Below, piece by piece: positions 7,354 to 14,275 of a stretch of DNA of 19,642 nucleotides. The stretch is taken from positions 1 through 19,642 of the forward strand of contig DAIRGS010000121.1 of assembly GCA_036794395.1 (NCBI GenBank). Reading direction: 5' to 3'. Position numbers and translations under genes: made by a program. Numbering within the stretch: the first letter of the stretch is position 1; each line of letters opens with the position of its first letter. Origin of the DNA: DASXMX01 sp036794395 (GTDB lineage: Bacteria; Planctomycetota; Phycisphaerae; Tepidisphaerales; Tepidisphaeraceae). The notes beneath the pieces are model-generated. The model was not told the origin of the DNA. It was given only the letters and a program-made list of their open reading frames with translations, and made no database searches.

Positions 7354-8797
7354 AGTGCCGCCACTTCTGCATTTCGTTGATACCGGCAAGGATGGCCTTG
7401 TCGTCAACCCGCGATGACGGTCGGTCGGCAAGTAGGACTCGGCCAGCTTCGCGAGGCTCAACCTTCAACATCCCTCCGCCAAGCGGATGGCCTTCGACCT
7501 CGCAACTGAGTTGCGCGATCGGATCTTTCCAGCGTTGCTGGACCGTGCCCAGCGGCATCCGACCGGTCAAATGTATGACATGCACGCTGTTCGTTCCAAC
7601 ACAAGTTGCTCGGTTTGCCACGAGCGACGCCCCCTCACCGCTCATATACGATAAGAAAGCGTCCGGGACCGTCACGTCGGGCACTACATACCATGGGTCG
7701 CGCATCCGGCATTTATATGTTTCGCGCGCTTCGATAGCATGGTCGGTATTCAAGTATCGTTCAACGGAAGCGGGAAGCTTCTGCCCCTTCTTCAGGCGTA
7801 GCAGCAAAACAGGTTCGTCATCAAGCAGCCATTTTTTGACCTTCGCCATCGTTACGCTTTCCCCATCAAGTGCGCGGCCGTTTCGAACGCTCGGGTGAAG
7901 GACACAATCCGGGATGCCGAGCTTGCTTGCCGTTGAGGGACGAAGATGAAAGAACTCGTTGGCCCCTGTAACGTAACCAATGCCGACGCGAGCGACTTCT
8001 GCAAGTCTCGCAGTGGTTGGTGCTTCGCAGACCGCTCTATACACGTCGCGGGACGACTTCAGCATGAAGAACGGACGAAGTCGGTAGTTCCAAATACGCC
8101 ACTCGTGCAATGAGACGTCCAAGCCGGTTGTCGGAGGCGCATCCATCCGATCGAAGCTTGACAATGCTGTGAATCGAAATTTTGTTGTCGAGCCCCCGAA
8201 CCCGTCGGCATAGAGCAACCAGCAATCCTCGCTTAGTTCGGGGAAAATCTTCTCACGCACGGCAACAATCTGAACGCGGTCGAAATGCGCGGCAAGATAC
8301 TCAAGCAGGGGCACGGCGTAGGGCGCGTGAGCAATCTCGGCGGGAACCACAAAGGCCATTCGCCCTCCTGGCCGGAGTAGCGACGCGGTTGCAACAAGAA
8401 ACGGAGCCCACGAGGAGGTTAGTGAGGAGAACTCGGCACCGATGCTCGAACAGAGAGAGAGTGCCGCGGCACGAACATGGCCCGAAAACCTTTGATAGCG
8501 GATGAACGGTGGATTGCCGGCGGCCGCATCGAAACGCTCGACAGTCTGGCCGGCCCATGTGAAGAAATCGCCTTCGTGAATCGTTGCCCACGGCGCACGT
8601 TCCGTCGCAGTTCGCGCGGCTTGTGCATCTTGCTCAACACCCGCACTGTTCCGATGCAGAAACAGGAATCGCCCGTCGCCGCACGAGGGATCAAGCATCC
8701 GATCGTCATCACTGCGGATAGCCCACGAAACAAGCGATGCGGCAGTCGCATCGGGCGTATAATACGATCCGGAACATTTTCGAACTTCATGCAACAT
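7346..8797 (-). CDS. Class I N6-adenine DNA methyltransferase (Eco57I/TaqI-like)
   Basis: About 483 residues. Visible motifs: GSYYTP near residues 10-15 (motif X), SAM-binding DPSCGDGRFL at 36-45 (motif I), GDFFTW after it, and the catalytic NPPF at 95-98 (motif IV) in GNPPFIRYQRF. This order is that of gamma-class adenine methyltransferases of type II R-M systems; the remaining ~300 residues would be the target-recognition part. The ATG at 8797 starts just before motif X, which is the family's usual N-terminus; the frame stays open to 8875. It reads as intact, unlike the genes downstream. It would methylate adenine in a short site to protect host DNA. With its probable partner broken it may persist as a solitary methyltransferase. 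The specificity is unknown. Confidence 0.85.
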   Translation of the reverse strand: MLHEVRKCSGSYYTPDATAASLVSWAIRSDDDRMLDPSCGDGRFLFLHRNSAGVEQDAQAARTATERAPWATIHEGDFFTWAGQTVERFDAAAGNPPFIRYQRFSGHVRAAALSLCSSIGAEFSSLTSSWAPFLVATASLLRPGGRMAFVVPAEIAHAPYAVPLLEYLAAHFDRVQIVAVREKIFPELSEDCWLLYADGFGGSTTKFRFTALSSFDRMDAPPTTGLDVSLHEWRIWNYRLRPFFMLKSSRDVYRAVCEAPTTARLAEVARVGIGYVTGANEFFHLRPSTASKLGIPDCVLHPSVRNGRALDGESVTMAKVKKWLLDDEPVLLLRLKKGQKLPASVERYLNTDHAIEARETYKCRMRDPWYVVPDVTVPDAFLSYMSGEGASLVANRATCVGTNSVHVIHLTGRMPLGTVQQRWKDPIAQLSCEVEGHPLGGGMLKVEPREAGRVLLADRPSSRVDDKAILAGINEMQKWRHYA

Positions 8798-8875
8798 GGA
8801 GCGTCGATAGTGTAACACAGGTCGTCGGCAAGTTGCCATTAGCCAGTGGGGGCGGATGACCGACCATAACGCCAT

Positions 8876-9140
8876 CCGCGGGCTTTAAACCAAATTTCAC
8901 GAAACTTCCAAGGGTTTACAGTTCTCGGCACTGATGACGCTGACCGCGCGGATGGTAATCGCGGAACGCATAACCCACCAGAGGCAGTCACGCCGCAGCC
9001 GACGGTTCGACTGGATTGACCACTGAATTAAACTCGCCCGCGGCGGCGGTTCACCCGATTTGCGAGGCGCCACGAAAAGCTTCGGGCTCACACAATTGAT
9101 GTGAGAAGTATTCCCCTCCCGTGTCGAATCCCCGGAAGCC
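8876..9140. other. Intergenic stretch, nothing recognised
   Basis: Between the methyltransferase and the M50 protease gene. A short minus-strand frame (8897-9091) is open but Arg/Ser/Trp-rich with no family features, so it is not annotated. No tRNA, hairpin family or clear promoter was seen. Confidence 0.4.
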
Positions 9141-10220
9141 TCAATCCAAATCGCGCGATACTTCCACTTCCCGCTGTCGCTGAGTCGCCTTGTGGAGCAC
9201 GCGCCTTTCTGACCAGGTCAGGCTCTGCATGCCATGTGCGGAGACCTTCGCCAGGATCGAATCGAGCCGGGCCTGCTCGGCTTCTTCCGCCTGCGCCTGT
9301 TTGCGAAGCTTTTTGACCGCCCGCGGACTCAGCCGCTTCGACTTTCTCTTAACAACCGGCTCATCCACCTCGTCCGGCTTCCACATCGCTGCTTCAAATT
9401 CGTTGGAATCTTCTTCCATTCCCCATGGTCCTGCCGCCTTGGTCTGGGCCCGCAGCTGATAACAGTTCACCAAACAGCTCAATCCAATAAAGAACAAAAT
9501 GCCGCCACCTAATGAACTGAATCGAGTCAGCCCTACCAAAACCATCAGAGCCGCGCCAATCATTCCGACAACTGCCGTAATAAGATTGGCTCGGTACAAA
9601 CCAAGTTTTGGCCACAACAGTGTTTGAAGGAGACGACCGCCATCTAGCGGAAAAACGGGCATAATGTTGAAGAGTAACAGTCCCCAACTCACGCCAAAAA
9701 CAAAATACAAGAAATAGGCAACCGGCTGGTCATACGGCAATACAAACTTCGAACTCAAGGGATTAAGTGGAATCCCCGGAGTGTGCCAGTTGAACGCTGC
9801 CATTCCGATTGCAGCGATCAGACAGATCACAACATTAACCGCCGGACCACCCGCAACTGTTACAAACTGCGGCCAGGCCCGCTTGGGCGCGTCGGCAAAC
9901 GCCAACCCGCCAATCGGCGTCATCAAAATGTCGCGTGCATCGCCTCCAACGGATCGAGCCGCAAAGCAATGGCCAAATTCGTGGAGCAGTATGATTCCGA
10001 AAAGAACGGAGATGAACGTGAAGGTATTGCGAACCCCGTATCCCAGTGGTGTTGCGGCAAAAACCAGTAGGAGCACAATCAACACCGCCATGAATGCGTG
10101 CATCCGCACCCGAATTCCAAATGCCGTGAATAACGGCACCGATCCGGTCAACAGCCACCTCACCGGATTCGTCGGACCCGAATCCTGGTCACGGTAATAT
10201 TCGCGATCCTGCCAAGCCAT
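9141..10220 (-). CDS. M50 family site-2-type intramembrane metalloprotease
   Basis: A 359-residue polytopic membrane protein. Zinc ligands are HEFGH (80-84) inside a hydrophobic segment and Asp193 in FPLDGGRLLQT, the standard M50 pair. Membrane segments appear at about 41-60, 68-90, 120-142, 168-190, 205-225 and 230-250. There is no PDZ domain. The C-terminal ~90 residues are soluble and charged, ending with LDSILAKVSAHGMQSLTWSE and a basic end; the same kind of tail is familiar from planctomycete membrane proteases. It should cleave substrates within the membrane, for example in signalling or quality control. It lies 8 bases after the Nudix stop, with a GGGAG spanning that stop upstream of its ATG, so the two are probably co-transcribed. 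Confidence 0.92.
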   Translation of the reverse strand: MAWQDREYYRDQDSGPTNPVRWLLTGSVPLFTAFGIRVRMHAFMAVLIVLLLVFAATPLGYGVRNTFTFISVLFGIILLHEFGHCFAARSVGGDARDILMTPIGGLAFADAPKRAWPQFVTVAGGPAVNVVICLIAAIGMAAFNWHTPGIPLNPLSSKFVLPYDQPVAYFLYFVFGVSWGLLLFNIMPVFPLDGGRLLQTLLWPKLGLYRANLITAVVGMIGAALMVLVGLTRFSSLGGGILFFIGLSCLVNCYQLRAQTKAAGPWGMEEDSNEFEAAMWKPDEVDEPVVKRKSKRLSPRAVKKLRKQAQAEEAEQARLDSILAKVSAHGMQSLTWSERRVLHKATQRQREVEVSRDLD

Positions 10221-10228
10221 TGCAGTTA

Positions 10229-10789
10229 CTACTCCCGCGCGGTTACATCCGGGCTTTTGCTGCGGTGGAAGCGGTCGAACATCATCAGCGTCGCAATCGT
10301 CTTACCGTCCTGAATCCGGCCATCTCCGATCATCCGGATGGCCTCATCGAACGGCGTCGGTTCCAGTTCGATCTCTTCGCCTTCTTCCAGTGCCGTCTGC
10401 TGCTTCTGTAGATCGTAGGCTGCGAAGGCATACATCTTCTCGCTCAGGATTCCTGGCGAAGTAAAATACGACCCGATCGGCTTAAGCCGTCGCGCCAGAT
10501 AGCCCGTCTCTTCCAGCAACTCGCGGCCGGCGCAGTTCATCGGATCTTCTTTTTTCTCCAAAGTCCCAGCCGGCAACTCTAATAATACCTGCCCCACCGC
10601 ATAGCGCCGATTTCGGATCAGCAGGACAATGTCGTTTTCCAACAAACCCAATACGACCACGGCCCCGGGATGGACGACGACTTCGCGCTTGAACTTTCGA
10701 TCGGTTTCCTCATCCACCAGGTGATGAAGCTCGAGGCGTAATCTGGCGCCGTCGTAGATGACTTGTTTTTCAATCAGCTTGTTGGACAT
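10229..10789 (-). CDS. Nudix hydrolase, ADP-ribose pyrophosphatase-like
   Basis: A 186-residue protein with an exact Nudix box GX5EX7REUXEEXGU at residues 75-97 (Gly75, Glu81, Arg89-Glu90, Glu93-Glu94, Gly96). ELPAGTLE before the box and SYFTSPGILSEKMYAF after it are typical of the ADP-sugar pyrophosphatase (NudF-like) group, which splits ADP-ribose to AMP and ribose 5-phosphate. The length fits that group. It is first in a two-gene operon with the M50 protease and divergent from the IspD-like gene, with a 58-base shared upstream region that includes TTATATA on the plus strand. Confidence 0.9.
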   Translation of the reverse strand: MSNKLIEKQVIYDGARLRLELHHLVDEETDRKFKREVVVHPGAVVVLGLLENDIVLLIRNRRYAVGQVLLELPAGTLEKKEDPMNCAGRELLEETGYLARRLKPIGSYFTSPGILSEKMYAFAAYDLQKQQTALEEGEEIELEPTPFDEAIRMIGDGRIQDGKTIATLMMFDRFHRSKSPDVTARE

Positions 10790-10847
10790 TGCCGCTCCAG
10801 GTGCGGATTATATACCCGCAACATTAGTGTACGACGGAAAGGTCGCC

Positions 10848-11549
10848 ATGCCGACGTTCAGTATCATAATCGCAACCGCCGCCCCTGCCGGTCAGGCCGT
10901 CGAGGCCGGCGGCGCCTATGTCAAAATCGATGGCCGCGAGGCCCTGCTTCGCAGCGTCGAACTGTTCCTCAATCGCGACGCGGTGAAACAGATCCACGTG
11001 GTCGTTCTCCCCGATGATATCGAGGAAGCCAAGCGAAAGTATGGCCCGCATTTGAGCTTTTCGGGCGTAAAGCTCCAGAGCGGCGGCCCGCGGTGGTCCG
11101 ATCAGCTTGCAGCCGCCAGCGCCAAAATCGATCCCGAAGCCACGCACGTCGTCATCCACGACGCCGCCCGTCCGCTTGTGCCCTATTCTGATATCGACGC
11201 CCTTTTCGACTCCGCCACCAAAGGCAATTCCGACGCCGTTGCCCTGACCTCGCCGGTTCGGTCGGAACTGATCCAAGTCGATGACACCGGCCACGCCCTG
11301 CATCACTGGCGATCTGATGAATTCGTGCAGCTTCTGACCCCGCAACTGTATTCCAAGGAGCTGTTCCTCTTGTCCGCCGCCCGCGGAGAACCCCTGCCGC
11401 TGGCCCACGCGACGCTGTTAAAAGGCTCGCCGCTCAATCAGCGCATCCGCGGCTCGAGCGACGCGTCGCTCGCCAAGGCAATGATGGGTCTGCTTCCCCG
11501 GCCAAAGGCAAAGCCGCTCAGCAACCCGTTTGAAGAAGCACAGTGGTAA
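10848..11549 (+). CDS. Degenerate IspD-like (MEP cytidylyltransferase family) protein
   Basis: A 233-residue protein from the ATG at 10848, with GGAAAGG just upstream; the open frame runs further 5' but overlaps the Nudix start. Family features of 2-C-methyl-D-erythritol 4-phosphate cytidylyltransferase remain: VVIHDAARPLVP (102-112), SPVRSELI (135-142), and LLTPQLYSKELF (162-173). However, the N-terminal nucleotide-binding loop, normally GxGxRM...PKQ, is replaced by ATAAPAGQAVEAGGAYVKI with no Arg/Lys pair, and the C-terminal NIKVT block is replaced by NQRIRGSSDASLAK. In E. coli IspD these blocks hold residues needed for CTP binding and catalysis (Arg20, Lys27, Lys213). It is probably a diverged paralogue with altered or no cytidylyltransferase activity rather than the pathway enzyme. 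Confidence 0.75.
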   Translation: MPTFSIIIATAAPAGQAVEAGGAYVKIDGREALLRSVELFLNRDAVKQIHVVVLPDDIEEAKRKYGPHLSFSGVKLQSGGPRWSDQLAAASAKIDPEATHVVIHDAARPLVPYSDIDALFDSATKGNSDAVALTSPVRSELIQVDDTGHALHHWRSDEFVQLLTPQLYSKELFLLSAARGEPLPLAHATLLKGSPLNQRIRGSSDASLAKAMMGLLPRPKAKPLSNPFEEAQW

Positions 11550-11687
11550 TGTTCTAAACACATTCACCTATCCGCATGTGACAGATGGGACGAAATGTGA
11601 CAAAAACGGGGGTGTTGCGTTGCGCGCCATCGAAACCGAAGCGAGGTCTTGTCAACGCGGGCAGATCAATGGCCGGGCGTCGGGTTT

Positions 11688-13109
11688 TCACTTCTTGATA
11701 GTGCTACCCGCTTCGGTCTGCAGCGGCCCATACGTGTCGGGCCGGCGCTCTTTGATATATAGCGATTTGGCTTCCCCCTCGCCATTGGCGACCGACAGGT
11801 ATCGAATGCGCCATTCCTGATTCAGATCCAGATCCGCGACGGCAAATGAAAATGGACCGGTTGCATGCGCCACGATTTCACCGGCTGGGTTGAGGATCAA
11901 GGCAGGAATGTCGTTGAGCGTGGGCGAGGCGACGAGATACAAGCCGTTGTCCATCGCCCGCGCGCGGGTGATTGCGTCGTAGTGGAGCGGCACGCCGTCG
12001 CCGGCCAATGGGAACAGCAGGATTTCGGCGCCTTTTAATCGAAGAATTCGCGCCGGCTCTGAGAACCAGTTATCCCAGCAGGTGAGAATTCCGACCTTGC
12101 CGAAATCGGTTTCGAAAACCGGATATTCGCTGCCGGGCGTGATGCCGCCTTCGGACTCGGCCATCGCAAGATGCACTTTGCGATATTTGCCGGCGATGTG
12201 GCCGCCGCGATCGACCAAGACCGCGGTGTTGTAAACCAGGCCGGTGTCGACTTCGTGAAGCGTGGTGACGATGTAGGTATGATATTCGCGGGCTTTGCGT
12301 GAAAGCATTTCGGTGAGCGGGCCGGGGATCGGCTGCGCCTTTTGCGAGAAGGGAACGGATACGCCGCGATCGACAAGGTTCTCGGAGAACAGAACCAGGT
12401 CGGGACGCTGCTCGGCGACCTTATCCAGCATACTGGACATGAGTCGAGTATTGCCCTCGATGCTTGCGGGCTTGGCTGGATCAAGGTGAGTAGTAATGAT
12501 CCGCGCGACGCGTCGTGCGGGTGCCTGCGTCTCGACAAGACTGGGCGATTTAAACTGAACCGAGCCGCCGGCTGTGTAGCGGAGCACAAGTTCAACCGAT
12601 AATCCCTGAGCACCTTCAGGCGCTCGGACGGTTCGCGCGGAGGTTCGCCAGCCTCCATCGTATGGAACGGTGGCGATTGGCTCGACATAGTCGCGCTGTA
12701 TCTCGCGCTTTAGGTTGTCGGTTTTCCACCACGCGAGAATCACCGCAACACTGACGTCCTCTGATGCGACATTCCGGGCGCGATACAGGATCCCAAACCG
12801 ATAGTATTTCCCCGCCTCGATCGGCTGCACCGACGTTGTCCACGCCCCGTTTTGCTCAAATCGACTTGCCTGAAGAGACAAATCTGAACCGGCATCAAAG
12901 CTTGCCGTCGGTGACAATTCTGTACGCTGCGCCCAAGTCGACCAGCCTGCGGGCGATGCACTGTTTTCCGCCCGTTCAAATCTTGGATTGGAAATGAGAT
13001 TGGCAGGGACAACCGCCTGAGCGGAGGACGCGAGTGGTAACATCCAGCCGCCGAAACATAGAACGACAAATGCCGCGAATGGTGATCGACGGGCTCGAAT
13101 CGAAAACAT
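11688..13109 (-). CDS. Secreted nitrilase-superfamily amidohydrolase with N-terminal beta domain
   Basis: A 473-residue protein; GGAG lies 6 bases before the ATG. Residues ~1-32 (basic, then FAAFVVLCFGGWMLPLASSA) are a signal peptide. Residues ~35-195 look like a carbohydrate-binding/galactose-binding-type beta domain: NLISNPRFE near its start, PAGWSTW, a KYYRFGILYRA strand. Residues ~200-450 are a carbon-nitrogen hydrolase domain with the Glu-Lys-Cys triad: Glu243 (VLFSENL), Lys311 (GKYRKVHL), Cys344 (ILTCWDNWFSEPA). The enzyme should hydrolyse an amide or nitrile C-N bond outside the cytoplasm. Most nitrilase relatives are cytoplasmic single-domain enzymes, so the export and the added domain are unusual. 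Substrate unknown. Confidence 0.85.
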   Translation of the reverse strand: MFSIRARRSPFAAFVVLCFGGWMLPLASSAQAVVPANLISNPRFERAENSASPAGWSTWAQRTELSPTASFDAGSDLSLQASRFEQNGAWTTSVQPIEAGKYYRFGILYRARNVASEDVSVAVILAWWKTDNLKREIQRDYVEPIATVPYDGGWRTSARTVRAPEGAQGLSVELVLRYTAGGSVQFKSPSLVETQAPARRVARIITTHLDPAKPASIEGNTRLMSSMLDKVAEQRPDLVLFSENLVDRGVSVPFSQKAQPIPGPLTEMLSRKAREYHTYIVTTLHEVDTGLVYNTAVLVDRGGHIAGKYRKVHLAMAESEGGITPGSEYPVFETDFGKVGILTCWDNWFSEPARILRLKGAEILLFPLAGDGVPLHYDAITRARAMDNGLYLVASPTLNDIPALILNPAGEIVAHATGPFSFAVADLDLNQEWRIRYLSVANGEGEAKSLYIKERRPDTYGPLQTEAGSTIKK

Positions 13110-13174
13110 GTGCGTCTCCGACAGATGGGAAAAGATCGAACAGCATCATACCACGCATTTACCGCAACACCGAA

Positions 13175-13203
13175 TTGAGCCTGGTTATGCCCCGTGCTAT
13201 GAT
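13175..13203 (+). promoter_or_regulatory. Predicted sigma-70-type promoter for the rhomboid gene
   Basis: TTGAGC (13175-13180), a 17-base spacer, then TATGAT (13198-13203). It lies 35 bases before the rhomboid ATG in the 129-base gap shared with the divergent nitrilase-family gene. Confidence 0.5.
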
Positions 13204-13238
13204 GAACGCCACATCTACCATGAATTGAAGTTTGCCAT

Positions 13239-14150
13239 ATGCGCCAACCGCCTCAACTCTATCGAATTCCTCACTATCCGGTTACCGGAGGCACCTGCCT
13301 GCTGGGGCTTGCGGTATCCCTTGCGGTATGGACGAAATTCATCAACGTGGATTTGCTGACGGAGAACTACCGCATCTGGCACGGGCAACCCTGGCGGCTC
13401 CTGACCTCGACGCTGCCTCATGTCAACCTGATCCATCTCGCGTTCAACCTTTATTGGATCTGGGCTTTGGGTTCGATTATCGAGGAGGTGCTCGGTTCGG
13501 CTTTTGTGGCAATGCTGATGATCGTAGTCGCAGCCGGTTCATCGGCGGCGGAATACGCTTTCGATCGCGGGGGCGAAGGGTTGTCGGGCGTCGGTTATGG
13601 GCTGTTTGGATTCCTTTGGGTCGTAGGACGATATGACGCACGGTTCAAGGACGTGATCGATGTCAAAACCATCCAGCTTTTCGTGGGATGGTTTTTCCTC
13701 TGTATCGTCGCGACTGTGATGAACATCATGCCTGTCGGGAATATTGCCCACGGGTCTGGCGCGGTGCTCGGCGCAATCGTGGGATATGCCGTCGCGACAG
13801 ACGGGGCGCGGAGGATCATCACGGCAATGTCACTCGCCGCGGTTGTCGCGCTGCTGCTGATCTGTTCGAGCGTACTTCGCCCGAAAGTCAATCTTTCGCG
13901 TTACGGTGGGTGGGATGTGGGCCAAGCCGGTTACGACTCGCTTGTGGCAGGTAACTATGAGCAGGCGGTTCGATATTTCACCGAAGCGACATCGTATCGA
14001 ATCGTGGACCCGTCGAGTTGGTTTGATCTTGGGCTCGCCCAGGAGCGTCTGGACCGCAAGGCGGACGCGGCGAATTCATACAGGCATGCGCTGGCGCTCG
14101 ATCCCAATTCCGAGGATTACAAACAGGCCCTTAAATCGATCACCCGATAA
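13239..14150 (+). CDS. Rhomboid family intramembrane serine protease with C-terminal TPR
   Basis: A 303-residue protein. The rhomboid domain (about 15-215, six membrane segments) shows HVNLIHLAFNLYWIWALG at 61-78, the catalytic serine Ser116 in GLSGVGYGLFG, and the catalytic His171 in NIAHGSGAVLGAIVG; Ser in the fourth and His in the sixth segment is the family arrangement. Residues ~230-300 contain a tetratricopeptide-type repeat: YDSLVAGNYEQAVRYFTEAT and WFDLGLAQERLDRKADAANS. The TPR probably faces solvent and may recruit partners. The ATG at 13239 has only a weak GAAG upstream. With the M50 protein this is the second intramembrane protease in the window. Confidence 0.88.
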   Translation: MRQPPQLYRIPHYPVTGGTCLLGLAVSLAVWTKFINVDLLTENYRIWHGQPWRLLTSTLPHVNLIHLAFNLYWIWALGSIIEEVLGSAFVAMLMIVVAAGSSAAEYAFDRGGEGLSGVGYGLFGFLWVVGRYDARFKDVIDVKTIQLFVGWFFLCIVATVMNIMPVGNIAHGSGAVLGAIVGYAVATDGARRIITAMSLAAVVALLLICSSVLRPKVNLSRYGGWDVGQAGYDSLVAGNYEQAVRYFTEATSYRIVDPSSWFDLGLAQERLDRKADAANSYRHALALDPNSEDYKQALKSITR

Positions 14151-14177
14151 TCATTTGCGGCGCCGGTCACGCAGTTG

Positions 14178-14250
14178 TTTAGCGGTTGGACCGCAGGTCC
14201 ACCTGTTACGTCCTCGACAGAAGAGGTGGACCTGCGGTCGAAACGCTAAA
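14178..14250. repeat. 73-bp inverted-repeat element, copy 2
   Basis: Arms 14178-14204 and 14224-14250 match as inverted repeats at 25 of 27 positions around a 19-base loop. The arm core GGACCGCAGGTCCACCT is shared with the element at 5299-5419, and both end in GCTAAACGT on the right. It sits between the convergent rhomboid and DUF255 genes, 27 bases after one stop and 26 from the other, and could act as a bidirectional terminator. Confidence 0.85.
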
Positions 14251-14275
14251 CGTGGATGTGGCGATTCACAACTCC

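Noticed and set aside
6946..7380. Plus-strand 144-codon open frame
   Set aside because: It is antisense to the pseudogene whose minus-strand frames have recognisable protein texture and a coupled start; its own translation is unremarkable.
9101..9155. tRNA-like 3' end (GTGTCGAATCCCCGG)
   Set aside because: Only the T-loop-like string is present; no acceptor stem, D-arm or anticodon arm can be built around it.
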